64,000 nucleotides of DNA. Source: Micromonospora cabrerizensis (GTDB lineage: Bacteria > Actinomycetota > Actinomycetes > Mycobacteriales > Micromonosporaceae). Position numbers and translations under genes: made by a program. The DNA lies in NCBI RefSeq assembly GCF_022230955.1, contig NZ_JAKKFI010000089.1, positions 112,428 through 176,427 of the forward strand, in the 5' to 3' direction. The notes beneath the pieces are model-generated. The model worked only from the letters and a program-made list of their open reading frames with translations, made no database searches and was not told the DNA's origin. The stretch's first letter is position 1. Each line of letters starts with the position of its first letter. Of the stretch, positions 16,901 to 25,202 are shown in pieces.

Positions 16901-17602
16901 ATGCGCGGCAAGCTGCTCCCCGGTGTGGCGCTCACCCTGACGTTCGTGGCCGGGTGCACGTCCTCCGTCGACCGTGTCGGCGGCGAGGCGGCGCCCGCCG
17001 GCTCTCCGGCCGGCAGCGCGAGCCCGTCGACGTCGGTTGCTCCGGCGCCGACCAGCTCCGCCCCGAGTGCTCCGGCCACCCGTAGCAACACCCCGGGTGC
17101 CCCGGCCACCCGCACCTCCGGGCCGGCCGCTCAGGTGAGCGAGATCAGGCGGACCAACTGGCCCGACGCGGTGATCCAGAACCTGAGGTTCTGCGCTGAG
17201 GCTGACCCCGTGCGGTTCCGCAACGGTTCGAACGGCCTCGACGTGCCCTGCCGGATTCTGCCGGACGGTGCCCGGCCGGTGTACGCCGAGTTCATCGTCG
17301 AGGAGCCGGCGAACGCACCGTCCACCGAGGACGCGCTGGTCCTCGTCGAACTGGGCAACCGCGACGCCGCACGGCGACAGGCTCTCGTGCCCGTTCAGCT
17401 CGCGGACAACGGTCGGGACCGGTACGCGTGGCCGGTGATCCTGGGAGACGACTCCAGCGCGAGCGGTAACCAGGTCATGACCTTCGTCTCGTACCGGGTG
17501 GTGGGCCAGAACGTGGAGGCCACCGTCCGCAGACTCGACGGCGGCACCGAGACCCGGCGGTGGCGCAAGGCCGACGGCAGCGGCAACTGGGAACGGTACT
17601 AG
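16901..17602 (+). CDS. Putative lipoprotein, function unknown
   Basis: I chose the ATG preceded by GAGGAAGGG; an in-frame ATG 30 bases upstream lacks a ribosome-binding site. The 233-residue protein has a lipobox (TFVAGC, Cys18), a Ser/Ala/Pro/Thr-rich spacer (about 25-75) and a globular domain of about 150 residues with one Cys pair (FCAEAD, DVPCRI). I do not recognise the family. The stop codon overlaps the stop of the convergent kinase gene (shared ctag), so there is no room for a terminator between them. Confidence 0.72.
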   Translation: MRGKLLPGVALTLTFVAGCTSSVDRVGGEAAPAGSPAGSASPSTSVAPAPTSSAPSAPATRSNTPGAPATRTSGPAAQVSEIRRTNWPDAVIQNLRFCAEADPVRFRNGSNGLDVPCRILPDGARPVYAEFIVEEPANAPSTEDALVLVELGNRDAARRQALVPVQLADNGRDRYAWPVILGDDSSASGNQVMTFVSYRVVGQNVEATVRRLDGGTETRRWRKADGSGNWERY

Positions 17603-18959
17603 CGTTGCGCGACCATCGAGGCGTCCACCCGCAGCGTGCCGAGGATCTCGTCGGTGCGGTCGAGGCCGTCGGTCTGCTTGACCTGCACGTACACGCCAAA
17701 CGAGCCGTCGGCCGCGACCAGGGTGACCTCGCTGAACGACGTGTGCGTGCCCCCGCATCGCGCCCGGTGCGCGGCGGTCCCGCTCAGGGTGCCGGCGGTG
17801 ACCGTCCGGTCGGCGGCGCCCGTGCAGCCACTGTGATCGGGCAGCGTCGGCCGCGCCGCCCGCAGGGTGCGGCTCACCCCGACGAAGACGCCCGGTGTCG
17901 GGCTGTCGACGTCGGACCACTCGCCGAGGTCCCTTCCGACGAGCAGGCCGGGGCCGCGCTCCTCGGCGAGACCGATCACGGTCGGATCCCAGCCGCCGTC
18001 GCGCAGTTGCCTCGCCCAGCCGTCCGGCACGGCCAGCGAGACGGCGCCGGAGGCGTCGCCCACCCGTGTCCAGCCGTGTGGCGCGGTGGAGGCGGTGGCG
18101 GACCCGGCCATGACCAGCGTCGCGGCCACGGTGGCGCGGCGGCGAGGGACCGGCGGATGCGCCGCGACGGCGGCCGGGCCGCGACCCGGCGCCTGGCCAG
18201 CAGACCCTCCAACGCCGAGGCGTACGCGGCAGCGCTCGGCCAACGGCGGTCCGGATCGCGATGCAGCGCCCGGCGGACGACACGCTCGACGGCCGTGGAG
18301 GTGCGGGGTGCCGCCTGCACCGGCTGCCCCGGCGGCATCCCGGTCAGCATGTGGTGCGTCAGCGCGCCGATCGCGTACACGTCGGCGCGCACGTCGATGC
18401 CGCCGCCGGGGACGAGCTGCTCGGGCGCCATGTAGGCGGGCGTGCCGGCGACCACGGTGAAGCCGGACGCGTGCGCGAGCGTCTTGGCCAGCCCCAGGTC
18501 GGCCACCAGCACCCGGCCACCGGCCGCACTGGTGTCGAACAGGACGTTGGAGGGCTTGAGGTCGCGGTGCAGCACACCGTTGTCGTGCAGGACGGCCACC
18601 GCCCGGGCGATGTCGGCGGCGACGCGCAGCGCCTCACGCACCGGCATCGGCCCGTCGTTCAGCCGGTCGGCGAGCGTGCCGCCCGCCGCATACGTCATCA
18701 CCAGGTACGGCCGACCGTCGGGCAGCTCGCCGACGTCCAGCACCCGGACCAGGTGGTCGGAGTCCACCTGCCGCATGAACCGGGCCTCCTGGCGGAAACG
18801 CCCCCGGATGTCGGCCCGCTGCGACCAGTTGTCGGCGAGCACCTTCACGGCCACCGGCGAGCGCAGCTCGTCGTCGTACGCCAGCCACACCGTGGCGAAC
18901 GCACCGGCGCCGACGGGGCGTGCGATGCGGTAACGGCCGACCTGTGGCGGGATGGACAT
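17599..18959 (-). pseudogene. Ser/Thr protein kinase with extracytoplasmic domain, frameshifted
   Basis: An ATG start (MSIPPQVGRYRIARP) opens a Hanks-type kinase domain: glycine loop GAGAFATV (18-24), Lys39 in VAVKVL, HRDLKPSN (131-138), DLG at 154 replacing the usual DFG, and MAPEQL. After about residue 270 the frame drifts into Arg/Pro-rich nonsense, while a second frame takes up a hydrophobic segment (ATVAATLVMAG) and a clean extracytoplasmic domain ending VDASMVAQR. The joined span is not a multiple of three, as expected for one lost base near 18130-18170, in a GC-rich run. It is either a real inactivating mutation, a sequencing error, or two overlapping genes. The kinase domain itself looks complete and could still be made as a soluble protein of about 327 residues ending at 17976. 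Confidence 0.7.
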
Positions 18960-19015
18960 GACCGTATTATCCGGCGGCCGGGACTCCGGTGATGCCCACG
19001 AGCGGGGGAGCGCGG

Positions 19016-19213
19016 GTGGCGAAGGAATCCGACACCGAGGAGCTGGCGAGACGGGCGGCGGCCGGCGACAGTGCCGCACTCGACGTGCTGTTGGCCGCGA
19101 TCGGCCCGCGGGTGCTGGAGGAGATCGCGGGGCAGTTGGGCATCCCGGTCGGCACGTTGAAGTCCCGGATCCATCACGCCCGTCGGCACGTGCGGGAGTC
19201 GTTGCAGGGCTGA
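19016..19213 (+). pseudogene. ECF sigma factor with internal deletion
   Basis: A GTG with GGGGGAG upstream opens a 65-residue frame. Its first half (ESDTEELARRAAAGDSAALDVLLAAI) is the usual N-terminus of a SigD-like ECF sigma factor. Its second half (LGIPVGTLKSRIHHARRHVRE) is the recognition helix-turn-helix of region 4. Regions 2 and most of 4, about 110-120 residues in a normal family member, are missing, and the junction (near 19115) is in frame. The product could not bind core polymerase normally but might still fold as a small DNA-binding peptide. It is divergent from the frameshifted kinase, so both genes here appear decayed. Confidence 0.8.
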
Positions 19214-19369
19214 GCGAAGCGTACGCGGAGTGCGGTTTTGCCCCCGATCGAGTGACATCGTTTGACTTGTGTGTCGAATGCATCTTTGATGGTCGATGTC
19301 TATCGTTCGGTGTGGTCGGACGCTCGGTCGTCCGGGTGACCCGGTCGACGCCCTGACCCTGGAGGACGG

Positions 19370-21442
19370 ATGCGAGTCATCGCGCGGACCAGACCACGAC
19401 GGCGGCTGTTGCCGGCGGTGATGGCGGCGGTGACACTGCTGACCGTGGCCGTCGGCGTGCCGGCCGCCGCCGCGGCACCGTCGACAGTGGTCGGTGTGGC
19501 CAGCGGCCGTTGCCTGGATGTGGTCGGCAACGTCCGGACGGCCGGCGCCGGCATCAACATCTACGACTGCAACGGTCAGGCCAACCAGGCGTGGAGCCTC
19601 ACCTCGGCCGGGGAGTTGCGGGTCTACGACGACACGATGTGTCTCGACGTGGTCGGCCAGGACACCACCGCGCCGGCCGCACTGCAGATCAACGGCTGCA
19701 ATGGTGGTGCCAACCAGCGCTGGCGGATCAACACCAACGGGAGCATCGTCGGCGTCCAGTCCGGCCTGTGCCTGGACGTGAACGGCGCGGGCACCGCCAA
19801 CAGCACCACGGTCGGGCTCTGGACCTGCAACGGGCAGACCAACCAACGGTGGACGACCGCCCTGGGCAGCAGCGACAGCCAGCCGCCCACGGCGCCGGGC
19901 AACCCGCGGGTGAGTGGCCTGACCTGCAACTCGGTGACCTTCGCGTGGAACGCCTCGACGGACAACGTCGCGGTCGCCTTCTACGACATCTACCACGACG
20001 GGCAGTTGATGACGTCGGTGAGCGGCACGACGCTGTCCACCAACCTCACCGTGGTCGCCGGTGCGACCTGGGGCCTGTACGTCAACGCCCGCGACGCCGC
20101 CGGCAACGTGTCCCAGGCGAGCACCACGGTCTCGATCACGCCGCCGCCCTGCCAGGTCGACACCCAGCCGCCGACCGCGCCGCAGCAGCTCATCGGCACC
20201 GCGTCGGGCACCACCGTGACACTGCGCTGGGCCGCGTCGAGCGACAACATCGGGGTCCGGGCGTACGACGTCCACCGCGCCGGCGTGAAGGTCGGCACGG
20301 TCACCGGCGCACCGCCGGCGACCACCTTCACCGACAGCGGGCTGGCCGCGAACACCGCGTACCAGTACTACGTGGTGGCCCGGGACGCGCAGAACAACGC
20401 CTCCTCGCGCAGCGGCACCACGACGGTGACGACCGGCGCGGCGTGCGGCAACCCGGTGTGCGGCGTACGCCAGGTCACCACCGACACCGACATCCCGTGG
20501 GGGCTGGTGACGTTGCCGGACGGCAGCGTCCTCTACAACCGCCGCGACGCGCACGACATCATCCAGCTCAACCCCACCACCGGCGCCAAGACCAACCTGG
20601 GCACGGTGCCGAACGTGCAGAGCACCGACGGTGAGGGCGGCCTGCTCGGGCTCGCCGTCTCGGCCAGCTTCAGCAGCGACCGCTGGTTGTACATCATGCA
20701 CACCTCGCCCAGCGACAACCGGATCGTGCGGATCAGGTTGGAGAACGGGCGACTCAACACCGCCAGCGAACAGGTGCTGGTCAGTGGCATCCGGCGGAAC
20801 AAGTACCACGACGGTGGCCGCCTGCGGTTCGGCCCGGACGGCAAGCTGTACGCCAGCACCGGCGACGCGCAGAACGGCAACTACGCGCAGGACCGTGCGG
20901 CCCTCGAAGGCAAGATCCTGCGCCTCAACCCGGACGGCACCGTCCCCTCGGACAACCCGTTCGGCAACTACGTGTGGAGCTACGGCCACCGCAACCCGCA
21001 GGGGCTGGCGTTCGACTCGCAGGGCCGGCTGTGGGAGCAGGAGTTCGGCAACTCGGTCATGGATGAGACCAACCTGATCACCCGGGGCGGCAACTACGGC
21101 TGGCCGGCGTGCGAGGGCACCAGCGGCGCGTGCGGCACCGCCGGGTTCATCGCGCCGGCGCGTACCTATCCCACCGCCGAAGGGTCCTGCTCGGGCATCA
21201 CGATCGTGCGGGACGCGCTCTACGTGGCCTGCGCGCGGGGTGCCCGGATGTACCGCGCGGTGATCAGCGGCAGCAGCCTGACGAACGTGCAGACGTACTT
21301 CAGCGGCACCTACGGTCGGTTGCGGACGGTGGAGCCGGCTCCCGACGGGGGGCTCTGGCTGACCACCACCAACACCGGTGACAAGGACAGCACCCCGAAC
21401 AACAGCAACGAGCGGATCCTGCACGTCACCCTCGGCAACTAG
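19370..21442 (+). CDS. Secreted PQQ-type sugar dehydrogenase with ricin-B lectin and FN3 domains
   Basis: An ATG after GGAGGA gives a 690-residue protein with a long signal peptide (about 1-36). A ricin-type beta-trefoil lectin (about 38-165) has three QxW-like repeats (ANQAWSL, ANQRWRI, TNQRWTT). Two FN3 domains follow (about 178-268 and 273-362). The C-terminal six-bladed propeller (about 370-690) is of the soluble aldose sugar dehydrogenase/GSDH family, with YHDGGRLRFGPDGKLY, YGHRNPQGLAFD and GGNYGWP. Such enzymes oxidise sugars with PQQ, but many actinobacterial members have no proven activity. The lectin and FN3 modules imply it binds a polysaccharide outside the cell. Confidence 0.88.
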   Translation: MRVIARTRPRRRLLPAVMAAVTLLTVAVGVPAAAAAPSTVVGVASGRCLDVVGNVRTAGAGINIYDCNGQANQAWSLTSAGELRVYDDTMCLDVVGQDTTAPAALQINGCNGGANQRWRINTNGSIVGVQSGLCLDVNGAGTANSTTVGLWTCNGQTNQRWTTALGSSDSQPPTAPGNPRVSGLTCNSVTFAWNASTDNVAVAFYDIYHDGQLMTSVSGTTLSTNLTVVAGATWGLYVNARDAAGNVSQASTTVSITPPPCQVDTQPPTAPQQLIGTASGTTVTLRWAASSDNIGVRAYDVHRAGVKVGTVTGAPPATTFTDSGLAANTAYQYYVVARDAQNNASSRSGTTTVTTGAACGNPVCGVRQVTTDTDIPWGLVTLPDGSVLYNRRDAHDIIQLNPTTGAKTNLGTVPNVQSTDGEGGLLGLAVSASFSSDRWLYIMHTSPSDNRIVRIRLENGRLNTASEQVLVSGIRRNKYHDGGRLRFGPDGKLYASTGDAQNGNYAQDRAALEGKILRLNPDGTVPSDNPFGNYVWSYGHRNPQGLAFDSQGRLWEQEFGNSVMDETNLITRGGNYGWPACEGTSGACGTAGFIAPARTYPTAEGSCSGITIVRDALYVACARGARMYRAVISGSSLTNVQTYFSGTYGRLRTVEPAPDGGLWLTTTNTGDKDSTPNNSNERILHVTLGN

Positions 21443-21469
21443 CAGGACCACAACAGTTCCGTGAGCGAC

Positions 21470-21507
21470 GTCTCCGCAGGGCCACCCCGTGCTGGCCCTG
21501 CGGAGAC
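21470..21507. terminator. Hairpin terminator between convergent genes
   Basis: A perfect 15-bp inverted repeat (gtctccgcagggcca / tggccctgcggagac) with an 8-base loop follows the sugar dehydrogenase stop by 28 bases. Confidence 0.85.
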
Positions 21508-21516
21508 ACCGCGTCC

Positions 21517-21783
21517 TCAGGCCGTCCGGCCGCGGTTCGGCCAGTGCGGGTCGCCCCATCGGGCCGCGCCCGTGATGGCGAGCAGGCTGATCCCGGACAG
21601 CAGCTCCGGGTCGGCGCCGATCGTCCGCAGCCGGGCCGGGGCGTGCTGGAGCAGCCATGCGGTGAGCTCCGCGCGCAGGGCCTCCCTCTCGTCGGTCAAC
21701 TCCCAGGTCCACCACGGCAGGTCGTCGCGTAACGCGATCGTGGCCGTTGCGTCCGGGCGTACCTCGGTGGGGTGATGGCTGAA
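21517..21783 (-). pseudogene. Hypothetical protein without a usable start (probable 5' truncation)
   Basis: A leftward frame reads as convincing protein from about LFSHHPTEVRPDATATI through DDLPWWTWELTDEREALR to GDPHWPNRGRTA, stop. It is open back to the helR stop codon but has no ATG or GTG; the only TTG lies well inside the convincing part. Just upstream is a perfect 17-bp hairpin with an A+T-rich loop. The simplest reading is a small gene whose 5' end has been replaced or lost. An internal TTG start giving 60 residues is possible but has no good ribosome-binding site. Family unknown. Confidence 0.45.
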
Positions 21784-21784
21784 G

Positions 21785-21830
21785 AGCGTGATGCCACAGA
21801 GGTATAAATATGACTCTGTGGCATCACGCT
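21785..21830. repeat. Perfect 17-bp inverted repeat with A+T-rich loop
   Basis: The arms agcgtgatgccacagag and ctctgtggcatcacgct match without error around the loop gtataaatatga. The stem is less GC-rich than other hairpins here and the loop has one G+C pair's worth of content in a genome of about 70% G+C. It lies 38 bases downstream of the helR stop, where it could terminate helR transcripts, and just upstream of a start-less gene remnant. Confidence 0.85.
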
Positions 21831-21867
21831 CGAAAGCGACAGCGTCGCCTGGCTGCGCGGCGTGCCG

Positions 21868-24018
21868 TCAGGGGCTCGTCAGGACGACCAGTTGCTGGGT
21901 CGCCCGGGTCATCGCGACGTAGCGGTCGACCGCCCCCTCGATGCCCGTGCCGAACGCTTCCGGGTCTACCAGGACGACCAGGTCGAATTCGAGACCCTTG
22001 GCCTGCTCCGGGCTCAACGACCGGACGCGCGACGTCGGTGGGAACGTCGGATCGCCGATGACGCAGGCCGTCCCGTCGACGTGCTCGGCGAGCCAGGCGT
22101 CGAGGATCGCGCCCAGCCCGGCGGTCGATCCGTGGACGACGGGGAGACCGTTGCTGCGGATGGAGGTCGGCACGTTGGCGTCCGGGAGCACGGCCCGGAT
22201 GACCGGCTCGGCCTCCGCCATGACCTCCTCCGGGGTCCGGTAGTTGATGCTCAGGGTGGCCAGCGTGATCCGGTCGAGCCCGATCCGCGTCAGGCGTTCC
22301 TGCCACGACTCGGTGAACCCGTGCCGGGCCTGGGCGCGGTCCCCGACGATCGTGAAGCTGTGCGACGGGCAGCGGGCCAGCAGCATCTGCCACTCGGCGT
22401 CGGTCAGCTCCTGGGCCTCGTCCACGACGATGTGGGCGAACGGGCCGGCCAGCAGATCCGGGTCGGCGACGGGCAACGCGGACTCGTCGACCAGGGCGTC
22501 GAGCAGGTCCGGCTGGCGCAGCATCGTCAGCAGGCCTTCACCGTCGTCGTAGGCGTCGGCCGCGAGCAGTTCGTCGACGACCCGGGCCCTGTGCTCGCGT
22601 TCCACTGCGGCGGTGGGGTCGTGCCGACGCGGACGCCCGGACGCCTCGCCGAGGCGCCGTCGTGCCGCGTCCAGCAGCGGCAGGTCGGACACGGTCCAGG
22701 CCCGGGGGTCGTCGCGTTGCAGCTTCCGGACGTCCGCCGGGCTGAGCCAGGGCGCACACGTGCGCAGGTACGCGGGCACCGACCACAGGTCCCCCACGAG
22801 GTCGGCGGCGTCGAGCAGCGGCCAGGCGCGGTTGACGGTCGACCGCAGCTCCCTGTTTCGCAGCAGCGACCCGCGGACCACGTCGTCCGGCTCGTCGCCG
22901 TCGTACCTGTCCACGAGGATCGTGAGCAACTCCTCCCAGATCTCGTCTCGCGCCTCGTTGTGCGGGGTGCCCGGCCCCGGCGCCTCGAACGCGTCGGCCC
23001 AGTCCTCGGCACTCAGCCAGATGTCGGCGTCGTCGGTCGTCACCGTCATCGGGGTGACCGGTGGGTCCTCGTAGAACCTGACCGCCGCGTCGATGGCACC
23101 GACCAGGTCCGCGGTTGACTTCAACCGGGCGACGTCCGGGTCGGGTTCGACGGTCGCCGTGGCGCCCTCGCCGACGAGGTCCCGCAGGGTGCAGGTCTGC
23201 ACGTCCTCCTCGCCGAGGCTGGGCAGGACGTCGGCGACGTACGCCAGGTAGGGCTGGTGCGGCCCGACGAAGAGCACGCCACCGCGACGCTGACCCAGGC
23301 GAGGGTCGGAGTAGAGCAGGTAGGCGGTGCGGTGCAGCGCGACGACGGTCTTCCCGGTGCCCGGACCACCGTCCACGACGAGCGCCCCGGCCGAGCCCGC
23401 GCGGATGATGGCGTCCTGGTCGGCCTGGATGGTGCTGAGCACGTCCCGCATCCGGGTCGACCGGGCGCTGCCGAGGCTGGCGATGAACGCGGACTGGTCG
23501 TCCAGTGCGACCGCGTGCCCCACGAACCCGTCCGGGGTGAAGACCTCGTCCCAGTAGTCGCTGATCCGGCCGCGGGTCCAGCGGTACCGGCGACGGCTCG
23601 CCAGACCCATCGGGTTGGCGTGGGTGGCGCCGAAGAACGGCTCGGCGGCGGGAGAGCGCCAGTCGAGCAGCAGCCGCCGGCCCTCGCTGTCGGTGAGGCC
23701 GCGACGTCCGACGTACACGGGCTCGGGGTCGTCCGCGCCGACCACGTGGCCGAGACACAGGTCCAGGCCGTAGCGACTCAGCGCACGCAGGCGGCCGGTC
23801 AGCCGACGGATCTCCTCGTCCCGGTCCATCGCCTGCCGGCCCTTGCCGCCGGGCGCCCTGCGCTCGGCGGCAAGGCGCTCGGACAGCTCTGCGTTCAGCT
23901 GATCAAGGCTCTCCGCCATCGTCGCGAAGTGCTGCTCGTCGCGGGCGATCAGCGCCGGGTCGGTCTTGGGGGACAGATGATCGGGGAAATCGAACACGGA
24001 GGTGGGCAAGGAATTCAA
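21868..24018 (-). CDS. helR: RNA polymerase recycling motor ATPase HelR (HelD-like helicase)
   Basis: The 716-residue protein is a UvrD/Rep-like superfamily 1 ATPase of the HelD class. The start is a TTG (MNSLPTSVFDFPDHLSP) behind GGAAG. A charged coiled-coil N-terminus (about 20-75) precedes Walker A GGPGTGKTVV (about 220), motif II IVVDEAQEL (about 530), motif III TIVGDRAQAR, SINYRTPEE, motif V AKGLEFDLVVLVDPE and motif VI YVAMTRATQQLVVL. In Streptomyces, HelR removes RNA polymerase trapped by rifamycins and gives rifampicin tolerance; it is induced through a 19-bp rifamycin-associated element. Such an element lies 59 bp upstream of this start, which strongly favours HelR over other HelD paralogues. 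It appears monocistronic. Confidence 0.92.
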   Translation of the reverse strand: MNSLPTSVFDFPDHLSPKTDPALIARDEQHFATMAESLDQLNAELSERLAAERRAPGGKGRQAMDRDEEIRRLTGRLRALSRYGLDLCLGHVVGADDPEPVYVGRRGLTDSEGRRLLLDWRSPAAEPFFGATHANPMGLASRRRYRWTRGRISDYWDEVFTPDGFVGHAVALDDQSAFIASLGSARSTRMRDVLSTIQADQDAIIRAGSAGALVVDGGPGTGKTVVALHRTAYLLYSDPRLGQRRGGVLFVGPHQPYLAYVADVLPSLGEEDVQTCTLRDLVGEGATATVEPDPDVARLKSTADLVGAIDAAVRFYEDPPVTPMTVTTDDADIWLSAEDWADAFEAPGPGTPHNEARDEIWEELLTILVDRYDGDEPDDVVRGSLLRNRELRSTVNRAWPLLDAADLVGDLWSVPAYLRTCAPWLSPADVRKLQRDDPRAWTVSDLPLLDAARRRLGEASGRPRRHDPTAAVEREHRARVVDELLAADAYDDGEGLLTMLRQPDLLDALVDESALPVADPDLLAGPFAHIVVDEAQELTDAEWQMLLARCPSHSFTIVGDRAQARHGFTESWQERLTRIGLDRITLATLSINYRTPEEVMAEAEPVIRAVLPDANVPTSIRSNGLPVVHGSTAGLGAILDAWLAEHVDGTACVIGDPTFPPTSRVRSLSPEQAKGLEFDLVVLVDPEAFGTGIEGAVDRYVAMTRATQQLVVLTSP

Positions 24019-24076
24019 ATGGGGACTTCCAATTCGGCAGATTCTGGCCTCGGCCGACGATTTTGCGGCACGAACC

Positions 24077-24095
24077 GGGTCTTGCCGCAAGCCCC
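24077..24095 (-). promoter_or_regulatory. Rifamycin-associated element (RAE) upstream of helR
   Basis: Read towards helR the sequence is GGGGCTTGCGGCAAGACCC. It differs at one position from the published RAE consensus as I remember it (GGGGCTTGCGGCAAGGCCC). It is a partial inverted repeat centred on GCGGC. RAEs lie upstream of rifamycin-resistance genes in actinomycetes and confer induction by rifamycins. A flanking A+T-rich patch (cgctatatgttag at about 24101-24113) is the only promoter-like sequence close by. Confidence 0.88.
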
Positions 24096-24149
24096 CCAGT
24101 GCGCTATATGTTAGAAGTGGCAGGGGGCAGGTGCCCCCGTTTTCCAAGC

Positions 24150-24530
24150 TCAGGGCGCGTCCACGACCTCTCGGCCGAGAGGCCAGAGTGCCGCCGGCAC
24201 GAGCTTGAAGTTGGCAATGCCGAATGGAATCCCGATGATCGTCACGCAGAGCGCGATGCCGGCGACGACGTGGGACAGCGCGAGCCACCAGCCCGCCAGC
24301 ACCAGCCAGAGGATGTTCGCCAGACCGGACGCGACGCCCGCGCCGGGCTTCGGCACCAGGGTGCGGCCGAAGGGCCACAACGAGTAGACGGCGAGGCGGA
24401 GCGACGCGACCCCGAACGGGATCGTCACGACCAGGACGAAGCAGATCAGCGCGGCGACGCCGTAGCCGACCGCCAGGACGATGCCACCGCCGAAGATGAG
24501 CCACAGCACATTCAGTACGAAACGAATCAC
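24150..24530 (-). CDS. YccF-family inner membrane protein
   Basis: About 126 residues from the GTG giving MIRFVLNVLWLIFGGG, the usual start of YccF-domain proteins. Two repeats of the YccF motif are visible, each with a hydrophobic helix and the ending FGVASLRLAVYSLWPFGR or FGIANFKLVPAALWPLGR. Four hydrophobic segments make it an integral membrane protein. Function is unknown for the family. The start is uncertain: GGAG lies too close to this GTG, and in-frame starts upstream (to 24596) would add residues with no family match. Confidence 0.8.
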   Translation of the reverse strand: MIRFVLNVLWLIFGGGIVLAVGYGVAALICFVLVVTIPFGVASLRLAVYSLWPFGRTLVPKPGAGVASGLANILWLVLAGWWLALSHVVAGIALCVTIIGIPFGIANFKLVPAALWPLGREVVDAP

Positions 24531-24605
24531 CACTCCAGCATGAGCGATGCTCGCCACCGGGCCGCCCGACCCTGTCGCCGCTCCTCTCCGGCGCATGTGC
24601 CCGGG

Positions 24606-25202
24606 TCAGCCGACCGCGTGCTGGCGTCGCGTGGCGTCGTCGGACAACTGGCCGAGGGCGTCGTCGAGGCTCTCGAAGATCGGGAACGCGCCGTCGAGGC
24701 GCATGGTGTGCAGGACGGTGCGGATGAAGCGCGACGGCGCGGCGAGGCAGAGCGTGACGCCGCGTTCCCGCGCGTCGCGGTGTGCGCGGACGAGAAGACC
24801 GAGCCCGGTCGAGTCGATGATGTGCACCCGGCTCAGGTCGACGACGACGTGCCCGCCCACCTCGGCCACGTGCCGCAGCGCCGTACGCAGGGTGTCACCG
24901 GTGTCGAGGTCGATGTCGCCCGTGGCGGCGATGACGGTGACGTCGTCGAGGTGGTCGATGCCGAGGATGCCTCCGGGGCCGTGGCCGGCGCACGAGCCGG
25001 ACCCGCTGCGCGGGGGTGGCAGCAGGCTGCAGTGCGGGCAGCGGTGCGGCCCGGTGGCGAACGGGGAGCCGCTCCAGCCGTGCTCGGCCACCAGGGTCCA
25101 GACGACCTCGGCGTCGGGAAGCACGCACGCGGTGCCGCGAATGGTCTCGCCGCAGGTGTCACAGATGAGGGTCATCAGGTACTCGTCCGGGACGACGGTC
25201 AT
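24606..25202 (-). CDS. STAS-domain protein with N-terminal zinc-ribbon-like segment
   Basis: The 198-residue protein starts at an ATG behind GGAAGGA. Residues 10-75 hold two Cys pairs (CDTCGET, CPHCSLL) and look like a small zinc-binding module. The C-terminal STAS domain (about 90-190) has the canonical phospho-site context HIIDSTGLGLL, so the serine that anti-sigma kinases phosphorylate is present. STAS proteins of this kind act as anti-anti-sigma factors. Its start codon overlaps the stop of the STAS gene upstream (ATGA), so the two are co-translated. No anti-sigma kinase or sigma factor gene is adjacent; the partner must be elsewhere. Confidence 0.82.
   Translation of the reverse strand: MTVVPDEYLMTLICDTCGETIRGTACVLPDAEVVWTLVAEHGWSGSPFATGPHRCPHCSLLPPPRSGSGSCAGHGPGGILGIDHLDDVTVIAATGDIDLDTGDTLRTALRHVAEVGGHVVVDLSRVHIIDSTGLGLLVRAHRDARERGVTLCLAAPSRFIRTVLHTMRLDGAFPIFESLDDALGQLSDDATRRQHAVG

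Noticed and set aside
18845..21715. A 956-codon leftward open frame antisense to the sugar dehydrogenase gene
   Set aside because: Low-complexity composition and no family features, whereas the rightward frame has lectin, FN3 and propeller motifs.
24019..24504. N-terminal extension of the HelR frame
   Set aside because: The extension crosses the rifamycin-associated element and reads as Arg-rich noise. The family N-terminus (VFDFPDHLSP) begins right after the TTG at 24018.
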